This document shows positions 31,936 to 42,545 of a stretch of 64,000 bases of DNA, piece by piece. Each line of letters opens with the position of its first letter. Position 1 is the first letter of the stretch. The stretch lies in NCBI RefSeq assembly GCF_023078275.1, contig NC_062974.1, forward strand, positions 21,443,119-21,507,118. The letters are read 5' to 3'. Made by a program: the position numbers and the translations under genes. A model generated the notes under the pieces. That model searched no databases and was not told the DNA's origin. It worked only from the letters and a program-made list of their open reading frames with translations. The stretch is from Leguminivora glycinivorella. Lineage: Eukaryota > Arthropoda > Insecta > Lepidoptera > Tortricidae.

Positions 31936-33800
31936 TCAAAAAGATAGGCTAATGGATACCTTTCACTGTCACTACTGTCAGTGTCAGTGCCTTTCCACTG
32001 AGATTTTTATATTTCTGTTAACTTTTAGTTACTTGATTGATTTAAAGAATAGTAAAAACTAAACGACATTTGACCCTATTAAATTTTTGATCACCAATGG
32101 TCACCTTAAAAAAATTACAAATACTGCGAATATTTTGTATTTTACTACACGTAAAGGTCTATTTTTGGATACTAGTTGCTCTACATATTGCTGGTTACAA
32201 GTTTATACATTAGGTAATTACCGGACACCCATGTATTCATTATATTTGTTTGTATATTAAATGTCATATGACTTTGAACATTTAAAATGTAATTCTTAAA
32301 AATATGACGTAAGTACAGGTATAATATGTGAATTTTATAGCCATCATTTAGAGTCGATTGATGACTTAAATTACCTAGTCAAAATATTTATGCTATGTAT
32401 GTTATTATACCTAGATAAACTTACATTATGAGTACGTTAAAGGCAATACAATTATATAGTACCAACTATAACATATAAGTACTCGTACTTACTCACACTG
32501 AGATCTTCCAAACTTACCTACCACGGTGCCACTCAGTCTATTAAAATATTTCACATAACTTTATAGCAGCATCGACATTTAAGAAACCTTATTAGTCCCA
32601 CCCACTAATAAATCTCATCTACTCATATCGGTTAATGATAATCCTCAGCGTTTTTAATATCATCTGTAATTGAGTTTGGTGCTTTCAAAATTTCATTTTG
32701 AGCATCGGAAAGAAAGTTCAAGTTGTTGATTAATGTCGTTGCAATTGCTCGTTTGGATTAGTTGAAAGTCATACTTAGTGCTTGGATTATTGAAAAATCA
32801 CTTTTTACAAGCTTTTATGGTATTAGTCCAATCAGATTTTTTAAAAAGCTTTCATTCAAGCTTTCAAACATAATTTTAACAAAACGTCTTATATAATGTA
32901 GGTACTTATAAAAAATCAAGTAGTAGGTCAAGTACTTCCAGAACCACTAAATAACATTCAGAGCAAATTATCATCAAGATATAAATAAGGTAAAAATAAC
33001 ATAAGGCTTTTATATAACATAACACTCGATATCTATCGCTATGCAAGAAACGAGAGTCACTCACACATACTCACTAATAATAACTTTACGTTTGTGTATC
33101 AATGTGTGTGTTTGCGTTTCTCCAATCCGACAGGTAGTTTAAGAAGGCTTCAACTTTTATGGTCAAAAGTATTATATTACACCTGAATACCTATGCACTA
33201 TTACATTTTTACGTCAAATACAGATTATGCAAAAAAAATGGTGGAAAGATAAATATTTTACCGGAAAATCAAGTACCTAATAACAAGAGTATATACCTAC
33301 CGTGTAAAATTGTGTATTTTCGTATTAGGGGTACAAATCTTATTTATTTTCACTTTCACCTCGGCTATAATTTTTCTACAAGTAATTCAAATATATTCAT
33401 AAAAATAATTCCATATATCCGTGAAGCATAATTAGATTAAAATAAATGTGACAACAACATGACAGCGGTATCAGTCCGTTTCTCAACTATCTATAAGTGT
33501 AAGCGAGATATCTATACATATCATGATATGCTTTTTAACTCGGAATGTGCAGCGGAGATATAATTTTGAATACTCACTACCGTAGCACGCGCCGCACTAA
33601 ATAACTTGATCACCTTAGAACTGTCGAAGGCTTTCAACAAAATGTAAAAATTGGTTCTCAGTTACGATTTTACTACGAATTGGACTCTAATTTATGATAT
33701 GGATGTTTCATTTCTGTACTCGTTGAAAATTAACACTTACTGTTAGATCCGGTTTTCTTATAATTAGACAGTTTTCATCGTATACCAATAAGAATCTATG
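31936..33800. other. Noncoding stretch
   Basis: Nothing supportable. A 90-codon frame at 33159-33431 (+) has low-complexity, AT-driven codons (Lys, Asn, Tyr, Ile) and no domain. Confidence 0.45.
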
Positions 33801-33802
33801 TT

Positions 33803-34430
33803 GGCTTGTAGTGTTCCCGCCTGCTAAACCGATTGCCCTGGGTTCGAATCACGTAGGTATAGGCATTTTGTGTCATATATCTATTTGTTCCTGAGTCATG
33901 GATGTTTTCTATGCATTAAAGTGTTTACGGTGGTGACGGGTTAAGATTTTCACCACCCCCTTTCTTCCCGTGGGTGTCGTAGAAGGCGACTGTGGGATAT
34001 GGGTTAAATTGTGGCGTAGGCGAGAGGCTGGCAACCTGTCACTGCAATGTCACAGTTTCGTTTTTCTGTCAACCCCTTATTTGCCAAGAGTGGCACTGAA
34101 ACTTGGGTAGTTTCATGTGCTCTGCCTACCCCTTCACGGGATATAGGCGTGACTGTATCCCATAAAGGGGTAGGCAGAGCACATTAACAACTAAGTTTCA
34201 GTGCCACTCTTGGCAAAAAGGGGTTGAAAGAAATCCAAAATTGTGACATTGCAGTGATAGGTTGGCAGCCTCTCGCCTACGCCACAATTTAAAGTGTTTA
34301 CATAATAATTATTAAATGTGTATGTATATCGTTGTTTAAGTACTCACAACAAAAGCCGTCTTGAGCTTACCGTGGGACTCATTCAATCTATGTAAATAAT
34401 TAATAGTGCTATAATATTTAATTATTATAT
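33803..34430 (+). mobile_element. tRNA-derived SINE (family C) split by a family A insertion
   Basis: The left part runs from the tRNA-like B box CTGGGTTCGAATCACG through TTGTTCCTGAGTCATGGATG to ATTAAAGTGTTTA (33927). The right part resumes at 34289 and has TATATCGTTGTTTAAGTAC, TCTTGAGCTTACCGTGGGAC and TCAATCTATGTAAATAATT. The same body is uninterrupted at 46556-46800. The head is decayed in its A box. Confidence 0.85.
33928..34288. mobile_element. Head-to-head dimer of SINE family A, 12-bp target duplication
   Basis: The left half (33928-34150) is a minus-strand copy from GGTGGTGACGGGTTAAGA to ACGGGATATAGGCGTGA. The right half (34151-34288) is a plus-strand copy from CTGTATCCCATAAAGGGG to CTCGCCTACGCCACAAT. 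The two meet at their heads with no spacer. TTAAAGTGTTTA occurs at 33916-33927 and 34289-34300, so the dimer is bounded as one insertion. Confidence 0.88.
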
Positions 34431-35885
34431 TTCGTAGAAACTACAGTCAAAAATAGCATCAGCAAAGTTTGAATATAAAATCGTCACCAAGTTAGAAGTT
34501 GGCAACCTTTTTAATTACCACAAAAGTGGGTTACGTGGACCGAAAGCGAGTCTTCAATTAGATGTTGCACCGCATGCGCAAGCGATTGTGCTAAGTGTGG
34601 TCTTTGTTTCATTATCTCACGCCGTTGCGACTCTTCTCACAGACCCCTGTCTATGATTTAGCCAGTTGCAGCCAACCGTTTCCCATAAGAAATGTGGTCA
34701 TCACTGACTTGTCTTGAGGCTTAAACTAAAAAGAAACTTATCGACAGTGCAGTAAAGACTGTAGAAATATACTGATGGATTTAGCTCTGTAGATTACGCT
34801 AGGGTATTTTATTGAAGGCATTGTTAGTCATCAAAGTTAACATCTGTTTGCATGCATAATATGTAGCATTAATGATTTCTCACTATAATATTTGTGATGT
34901 ATCCGCCCCCGCAATAACCATGGGATTGACAGCAAATGCTTTGCAGTTCCCACAGTGCTTATGTATTTATATTATTTAAGAAACTGATGTTTAATTATTG
35001 TTATTTTTGTTTCAGGTAATATTATCAATAACTACATTTACTGGTGGCTGATTTCATCGTCATCTGGTGGGGTTTTTAACATGTACTTACTTGAGGTAAC
35101 TTGAGGTAGACGTGACAGAGAATGATGAATTAATATCTTGTTGCATCAGCAGCAGACATAACATTTGCATTGTCACCATTTTATGGAGGTGTCGATCAGT
35201 CTTAATTACATTACTTATATATCAATATATATAATTTTATATTATTAATAAATAATGATTTATGATTTATGATTTATATTCATATTACACAATATTACGA
35301 AGTATAAAAAAGCAAAGTAATTATTACACTTAATGCTTTGCATTGCTTCTATCAAGAGTCTTGTATCCCTTAGACGAGAAGGCTAAAGGAAGGTAACTAG
35401 ACGGAAAACTGTATTCTGGAAATATTATTTGTATTAAACAAACATAATGTCATATCTAATTATGATTATAATTTCTCCAAAGATATTTCATGTTGCAAAA
35501 ATCATTAAGTAACATGTACCATCAATTTTCTCATGCAGAGGTGAACATATTAATTTGTCTTTAGATATCACTTAATAGCACAGCACACTGTCATTAACTC
35601 TTCGGTGTTGTAACGCTGCATCTCCGATAGTTTTGCAAGGTTCATGAGCTAACGTTCGATTTTAATCGTATTGTCATATAAAATGCTTTTCAAAAGGTTA
35701 CTGGATAACCTAAAAATGTATACGTACAAGTACAATAGGTATACTTTTATCAAATTCTGAGTTTACGCTGCGCGGTCTAAGTACTTGAAAACCTTTTAAC
35801 GATATTTATTCGAGGTATACTACAAACTATCAGACTAGAAAATTACTAGTTCTCAATTAGATTGGTTTTGAAAGTGTAATAAAAA
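34431..35885. other. Noncoding stretch with a weak exon candidate
   Basis: Positions 35016-35095 form an open 80-base interval between a strong acceptor (TTATTTTTGTTTCAG) and a donor (GAG|GTAACT), in the phase needed by the exon at 21297. The encoded residues (NIINNYIYWWLISS...) match nothing I know, so it is not called as a gene. (ATTTATG)n words at 35260-35280 look like a retroposon tail. Confidence 0.3.
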
Positions 35886-35889
35886 AATA

Positions 35890-36130
35890 TAGTCCATAAA
35901 CATATTCATATTCATATTCTTTATTTGTATTGATCATACATTGTCATGGTTTCATACATTCATAGTACTTAGGTATTAAATAAACAATAATAATTAGTAT
36001 AAGTAGGTATGTGTGGTACCATATTAACCACTTACTGTGTACATTCAATTCAGTTATAATTAACAATTTCATTAATACAATTTCAGTGACCTTTTGTTTT
36101 TACCATATTAATGTACAATTGCACATATAG
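35890..36130 (-). repeat. Probable LINE 3' tail, minus strand
   Basis: CATATTCATATTCATATTCTTTATTTG read in reverse gives an AATAAAG-type signal followed by an (ATATGA)n tail, and TTGATCATACATTGTCATGG precedes it. This order fits the end of a reversed non-LTR element. No coding part is recognised. Confidence 0.45.
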
Positions 36131-36521
36131 GGAAAGGTTGATGTACTTGGGTGTACCAAAGCTTATATTTGCTTATTATAACGTAACACATAAATTCATT
36201 GCTAATTGAGTCATCATTTTGCTTGCACTATTGTGTCGTTTCAAGGCATAAGGAAATCATTATGTTATCCATAAAATTTTGCATTTAGGTGCGAAACGAA
36301 GAACCGGTCGGTGTCAAAATATTTTACTAGGTATTAGCTAAAATGACGCAAATATGACTCAGGTTTTTGATATGCATCTGTGCGATTTATTACCAAAGTA
36401 CCCATAAATTTGAATGCAATTGACACGAGATACCAATCCAAGTTAACCTTAGGTTGTGCAATGAACCCTGTGCTACGTACAAGTCAATCAACACTTAACA
36501 TGCCTATGAACAGTCAAGCGA

Positions 36522-36648
36522 TTTGAGTCCTAGGCCACTGTAAAACCTTTGCACAGTGAACAACAATGTGACTTCTACGGCAAATAGAACACGGTTTACA
36601 CGGTGTAAATAAGACAGGGTTCTAGTGTGTCTAGGGTTCAAATTAATG
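36522..36648. mobile_element. MITE with CCTAGGCCACTGTA ends, older copy
   Basis: TTTGAGTCCTAGGCCACTGT on the left and AGTGTGTCTAGGGTTCAAAT on the right are imperfect complements and match the ends of the better-preserved element at 63195-63336. The middle has GAACACGGTTTACACGGTG. Noncoding. Confidence 0.65.
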
Positions 36649-36865
36649 ACCGTAATTAATGTAGATATTTAACTACGATCTCATTCGAACTTTAACACAC
36701 TAGAAAATTTTGAATTTAGAATAATTCCCGTTTGATTTGAATGATTTTGACCGGGATTTATCGTGATTACTTTTTTGTTTTTTGACTAATTTTACATTCA
36801 TCACGGTATTCATGGTCACAGGTGATGTGTCGGTGTAGATTTTCAAAAAATATAAGTCTCACATT

Positions 36866-36965
36866 TCATCATCATCATTTCAGCCATTAATCGCCCACTG
36901 CTGAGCATAGGCCTCCCTTCGTGTACGCCACTTATCCCGGCCCTGGGCTAAATAATCTCAAATTT
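36866..36965 (-). repeat. LINE 3' end, minus strand
   Basis: TCATCATCATCATTTCAGCC, ATTAATCGCCCACTGCTGAG and CATAGGCCTCCC are the reverse of the widespread 'gggaggcctatgcccagcagtggg...' end of a lepidopteran non-LTR element with an (ATG)n tail. Compare the plus-strand ends at 38455-38580 and 44955-45180, which share TGCCCAGCAGTG. Confidence 0.75.
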
Positions 36966-38450
36966 CTTTGATCTATGTAAACGATCCATATCTTATTGAA
37001 ATACATTTTTACCGGATATTAAGGTTCACATGGGGACTAAAATTTATTATACATATTATGTAGAGGTATGATATGCTATGGTACACTAGAGGTATGAAAG
37101 GTATTCATGTTTGTAAGTCTATCTAAAATTAAAATACTGTCGTTCAAAATAAATTACCAATCATTCTACGCCTACTTAAAGGTTCATGTCAAGTGTTTGA
37201 AAAGGTTCTCCAAAGAAATCTACACAGTACATAACTCACTTAGTGGACTAGATAACTTGCTTAACCAAATAAGGCGAGGCCTGCGCATAACCACTTGCGC
37301 AGATCCGTTGTGCGGTTACAGCATACCGTGGAGGTGACATTTTAACTTCGGTAGATAGGTTTTAAATAAGAAAGTTAATTACATTTTTAAACTTAAAAAA
37401 TGGGTTTAAATACACGGATTAATTTGAGCATACTAAAAACAAAAAAAAAGCCCTCTGTCCAATCACAGTGATTTTAATCATTTCGCGATATTTAAGTATT
37501 TACTATTGTGTGACGGTTGTATTATTATATAAATAACAAAATAGACTGCATTTACAATCGGTCTCCCTAACCGGTATTTCTAAGATTTTGTTACTTGCAA
37601 AGTTATTATTTTCGTTATCTAAGTGTATGTCTATGTGATGCGTATATAAGTAATTCATTAATTATAACTTAGTATCAATCCGGTCATTATCATGCATTTT
37701 AATAGAGCTATGGTGCCTTCTTTGCAGTTGATCTTATATCGGAATTTTTTTAATTTTATAATGTCAAAAAATAGTTTTGGCCTCAATCAGTGCTGCGCAT
37801 ATGCAGTGACGTATGCCTAAGTATATAGTCGATGTTTGCTAATTAGTCTAACCTTAAGTTTTATACATATATAGTAATATATATGTATAGAATTTTAATT
37901 TAGCCGCCAGGCCTTCAACTAGATTCAATCGCCTATGACAAGTGAGAGATATAAAGCTGAATATTTTTATTAATACGGAACAATATTATAACAGATCGAC
38001 AATTTCATTAACCAAAAATGTTGCAATTAACGCGTTAATGACCATTACCATCATAGGTATTACTTAGTTTTAAATCATCGATGTTCATGTAATGATAATG
38101 ACTTGCCTTGAAAAATAGATAGTCATCTCTATTAATATTAATGAATATTTGCTAAAACAATATTGTATTCGATTTGATACACGTTTGAATAAGTGCTTGC
38201 CGATATTATAATTGTTACACTCGTAAAATTTATACTAAAATAATACGAGAAGGTTGTATGATGTTGCTTAAGGTTAAACATTCACATCACACGTACATCT
38301 CAAACAACTACCACATCAATAAAGTAGTTCACAATCGGCCTTAATGAACGAGAATAAAATTTAATTTTTTTTTCTTATATATTATATATTAGAACACGAT
38401 TCTTTTATAAGTAAAATATCCCAAAATAATTCTCTTGTTACATAAATAAA
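36966..38450. other. Noncoding stretch
   Basis: No supported gene or repeat was found. The frame at 37107-37337 (+) has no recognisable domain. Confidence 0.45.
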
Positions 38451-38454
38451 TGAT

Positions 38455-38580
38455 TATGGCAAAGATGGCGAAACGATCTTGACGCCTTTCTAAAGAACTG
38501 GCCGCAGAGAATCGGGAGTCATGGAGAGCCAGGGACCTTTGCCCAGCAGTGGGACACTGAAATTGGCTAATAAAAAAAAT
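38455..38580 (+). repeat. LINE C-terminal coding fragment plus 3' tail
   Basis: AAACGATCTTGACGCCTTTC and AAGAACTGGCCGCAGAGAAT encode the 'NDLDAFLKNWP' pattern of the longer relic at 44955. GACCTTTGCCCAGCAGTGGG and an A-rich end follow. 5'-truncated and noncoding today. Confidence 0.75.
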
Positions 38581-39080
38581 GATTATAAAAAATCTTTAAA
38601 TTTGACTACTGCTCTAAATAGCGATCTGTACATATTTTTTGTTAAACTGTAATATATAAAAAGTTAACAGTCGGCAATTCCATCCCAACAAATTAAATAT
38701 CGGATGTCAAACTCAGGCCAAGATGCTTAGTTTACAACTCTTCAATAACTCTCTGATATATGTTCCTACTTAGCGCTTGCGACATCTTCGTGTCAATTGG
38801 CATTCATAGCTTATTACGAGCAAGTGTTAATTCGATGTATCTTTTATCGAACGCTCAAAGGAATCGTTCATCAGTTTATGCAACGTTTGAGTCACAAGTA
38901 CTAACCGGTTACTCTGTCACGATAGTTTGAGTTCACGATGGTACCAAGGACTTAAAATGATTTGCAAATAGTATTTGCTTGTTTAGGATGTCTAATATAA
39001 TATGTCTATGCACATGTCAAAATTTTATAGTTTATGCTATGCGAATTTCACAAGTAATCTGTGCATGCTTTAAGGTAAAT

Positions 39081-39545
39081 ATCTGGGCAACCGAGCTTCG
39101 CTCGGTTCTGTTTCGTATCCTTGACATGTGTCGCCATCTAGTTCAAAAATGAATAGTACCTACATCGAGCGAAAGAATTCTCAGCCTTAACAACACAACT
39201 ACTCCACACGAGATGGCGCGCATTTCGCCACAAAAACTCAAATAGTGTATTTTCTATTCGTTTTAGCCTTGACCTGTGTCGCCATCTAGTGTTTGCAATA
39301 AATAGTACTTACATCGACCGAAAGAATTCTGTCTTAACAGTACAACTACTGCACACGAGATGGCGCGCGAAGAAAAACGCATGAAAACTCGAAAATTCGC
39401 GTTTTCCGGGACCTAAGGATAAGTTAGACCGATTTTTCACCCCCAAAAACCCCCACATAACAAATTTCTGCGAAATCGTTAGAGCGGTTTCCGAGATCGT
39501 CAGTGTAAATAAATATATATATAAATAAATAAATATACAAGAATT
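39081..39545 (+). repeat. Retroposon 3' region with an internal ~150-bp duplication
   Basis: Begins CAACCGAGCTTCGCTCGGTT. TGTGTCGCCATCTAGT, AATAGTACCTACATCGA or AATAGTACTTACATCGA, CGAAAGAATTCT and ACACGAGATGGCGCGC occur twice (39127-39210 and 39278-39370). It ends AGAGCGGTTTCCGAGATCGT and an (AAATA)/(TA) tail, typical of RTE-type 3' ends. Noncoding. Confidence 0.75.
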
Positions 39546-39574
39546 GCTCGTTTAAAAGTATAAGATATGCCTGA

Positions 39575-39800
39575 AGTGGTACGTCAAGATCTGTATTCTA
39601 AAAATAAGTAGGAATATGACAATAAACCGCTCAAGTTTCGGTGGTACTCTAAGCAATCGTTGGATCGAAAGAAACCGAAATTATGAGATTGCAGTGACAT
39701 AATTAAATAGCTTAGCCCATTGGTAACACCATAACTCAAATCTTATAGTCAACTCCTACAAAAGAGGTGGTGAAATTCTTATCCCGTCACCACAAGAGGC
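39575..39800 (+). repeat. Strongly diverged SINE (family A)
   Basis: CCGCTCAAGTTTCGGTGGTA, GATTGCAGTGACATAATTAA, CTCCTACAAAAGAGGTGGTG and AAATTCTTATCCCGTCACCA keep the family's order, but about a third of the bases have changed. Confidence 0.65.
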
Positions 39801-41394
39801 TGTTATATTAGGTAATATTGACAAATACACTGTTAGACAACAAACTATTAATATTAATTAATGTTTCCCTAGTGAGGTAATGGTTGCTGTTCCTTCCGAT
39901 ACTGCATCTATATATACGGTTAAAAAACTGCACTAGTGAGATAACCCGCTTCCTCTGAGAAAGCGGTAGAGCGCAGACAAAGAACGACAATGTTATACTT
40001 TACTCACGTAACTTATTCATGGTTATTCTGTAACAAGCAGTCCCATGCTTTTACTTGGTGATTTGATAACTTAAAGCTATCTTGGTAACGGCACTAACGA
40101 ATAAGGTACTTACTTCCTGGCATCAGTGATCCAAAAATAATATCAACTTTCGACGTTAGAGAACGCCACTTTGCCCTATACTGTGACACTTCAATTGAGT
40201 TGGGTAGGTCGTTTAGGGCTTTTCCACCCGACAGGACGCTCGGACCGGACGGACGTTTTCCACCCGCACGCGCCCACTATATATATACGCTTTTCTCTCC
40301 AGCTCTATTTTCTTTCATCCTTTTCGTGTGCCATTGAGTAGGTTCAGATACTAAAAGCAGAACTGACCAAAAAGAAAATAAATTAGAAAATTATATAAAT
40401 ATCGTCAGAAAAAGTAAATAATTAAACGACGGATACCAAGTATAATAGTTAATACCCTACAAAGCTACCATAGGCGACAAGATTGCAAATGCCGCAATAT
40501 TTTACAATCTCACTATTCAATTCCTAAGACTTCCTTATACAATAAATGAACTAAGATAAACATAACAAGCCTTCAGAATTCACATGAATAATGCTACCAA
40601 CTTGTCGCCTACGCTAGTCCGGGTAATAACTATCACAACTAATTGATGACAGATAACTTGCCTCCAGGACAAACCAGAGAAATCGACTTACATATGAAGA
40701 TTACAGAACTACTATTGCGGAGTAACTACTATTTTCGGTTGGTTTCGGTTTCTACACATTGTGTAGAAACGGTGGCATGTTTATCGTCTGTGGTTACAAG
40801 ATTCATCTTATAATAAAAGTGTCTAAGTAACTTCGATCTGTTCAGTGTTCAGTTCAGTCTCGCTTGTAAAATACGAGTACCTAACAAAAAAAAAAAATTC
40901 AAAATCAGCAGGTTTAGATGTCAGATATTTATTTCTCAAAAAATTACAATAATCACTTTGGTACTGAAACTTAAATATTTTCACTTAAAACTCTATAAAG
41001 GTGATGTGATCAACGGACCAACCTAAGCCTATTAGCACAGCGCTAGTTTTAGTAAACGGATTATAAAACGTAGTCTATAGGAGGTAGTCAAAGTACTATC
41101 ACCATTCACGACTTATTTAATACAATAACACAATTTACCTCTCTGACGTAACGCCGGTAGAAACGGCTGTTGAAATGAAACAATTGTCATTTAAACTGAA
41201 CCACGCAAGAATAGGTCATTGCATTGTATTGGCAACACTGGCGAAATTTTTAAACGTTATTAGCACACTTATTTCTAGATTTGTGAGAGCTGCAATAAAA
41301 CAAGGTGTGAAAATGGTTATTATGTATTGGCACGCACAAAGCAGTTTTTCTCTTTATTCTTTGATATAAATGAGTGTGTAATTTATTCAATGAC
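39801..41394. other. Noncoding stretch
   Basis: No supported gene. Around 40225-40280 CCACCCGACAGGACGCTC and ACCGGACGGACGTTTTCCAC stand out by composition and are followed by CTATATATATACGC. They could be a repeat end or a cryptic promoter, but no open frame follows. Confidence 0.4.
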
Positions 41395-41397
41395 CAG

Positions 41398-41539
41398 CCG
41401 GCGTATTATGCTTCCAATTTTATCACTTATCTATGTGGATAAAGCATCCGTCACGCTTTAGCAAGTATGTCAGTGTGAGAGTGACAGAGATGTCTTATCC
41501 ACGTCAATAAGTGATAAAATTGGAATCATAATACGCCGG
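41398..41539. mobile_element. 142-bp MITE with CCGGCGTATTATG ends
   Basis: CCGGCGTATTATG + TTCCAATTTTATCACTTA at the left is answered by its complement at the right, arms of about 48 bases including CTATGTGGATAA / TTATCCACGTCAA. CAG borders both sides (41395-41397, 41540-41542), a possible 3-bp duplication. Superfamily not assigned. Confidence 0.8.
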
Positions 41540-41880
41540 CAGAACTGTACAGTGCATGTCTCGTCCAAAATAAAAGATTATGCTGAAAAGATGTTTTCAA
41601 ATATATTCAAGTTTTTTAAATATTGCTTTTGATGCAGTGACCTTGTGATGATTGTTTTTTTTGTGACGTCTCTAGTACAAAACAATAGCACATAAAAGAT
41701 AACTCTCAATTTATTATGTATAGTGTATTTTCTAAACTAATCCTAATTTTAGATTCCACAGAATGCACAAGGGTTCAACTTCTACTAAATCATAACATTT
41801 AGGTTAACACGTGCAACTGCAAAGTCCTTCAAATTCGCTGTCAATTAACTTAGTTTGACTCTATAAAGCTCTACAAGGTA

Positions 41881-41945
41881 CAGCGGGGCAAATCTCGACT
41901 GGGGAGCAAATGTAACTGGTCTATTTTTCGAGATTTGCCCCGCTG
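41881..41945. mobile_element. 65-bp TA-flanked mini-element (mariner-type)
   Basis: The ends CAGCGGGGCAAATCTCGA and their exact complement are bordered by TA on both sides (41879-41880, 41946-41947). The interior is about 29 bases. TA duplication is the Tc1/mariner signature. It is too short to be more than an end-to-end deletion product. Confidence 0.82.
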
Positions 41946-42334
41946 TACTTAGACTAAATAAATCGGTACAGTAAATGCTAACCTTTCATAACGTTTATAT
42001 CAAAGACAAAGTAACCGGTTGCCTTTTAGTATGGTTCTATTAATCAAACTATCTGATCTATATTTTCGCAAGGCCAGCCCTAAATAGTAAAAGTGGGGCG
42101 GGTAGAAGGTTGGTCGTATTGTCAGGTATCAATAGAGATGCACTTGACACTGTTTGAGACAAAAAACAACTTGAAATTACATAATGATGATTTATAAATA
42201 AATACATATAAGACATTCTGATACAGATTGACTGAGTCCCTCAGTAAGCTCAAGAAGAGAAGGTTTGTGCTGTGGGTAGGTCTGAGATAACGATACTTAC
42301 ATGAAATAATAACGATACCTATATAAATACATAT

Positions 42335-42545
42335 ATTTTTCCGCTTTCCGGTGAAGGAAAGATCCGTGAGGAAAACGGACTAATTCTAATAAGGTCTAGT
42401 TACCCTTCGGGTTGGAAGGTCAGATGGCAGTCGCTATCTTAAAACGAATGCCTGCGCCAAACCTTGGGATTATTTGTCAAAGCGGACCTCAGGCTTCCAT
42501 GAGCTGTGGCAATGCCTGGATAACGCAAGGAGGATGAAAAATTGA
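42335..42545 (+). mobile_element. tRNA-derived SINE (family B), head missing
   Basis: It begins in the body at CCGCTTTCCGGTGAAGGAAA and keeps AAGGTCTAGTTACCCTTCGG, GCGGACCTCAGGCTTCCATG and GGATAACGCAAGGAGGATGA. The pol III promoter part is absent. Confidence 0.87.

Noticed and set aside
40225..40300. Possible promoter with TATATATATACGC
   Set aside because: No open frame or exon follows; the preceding CCACCCG/GGACGG pieces look like a repeat end.
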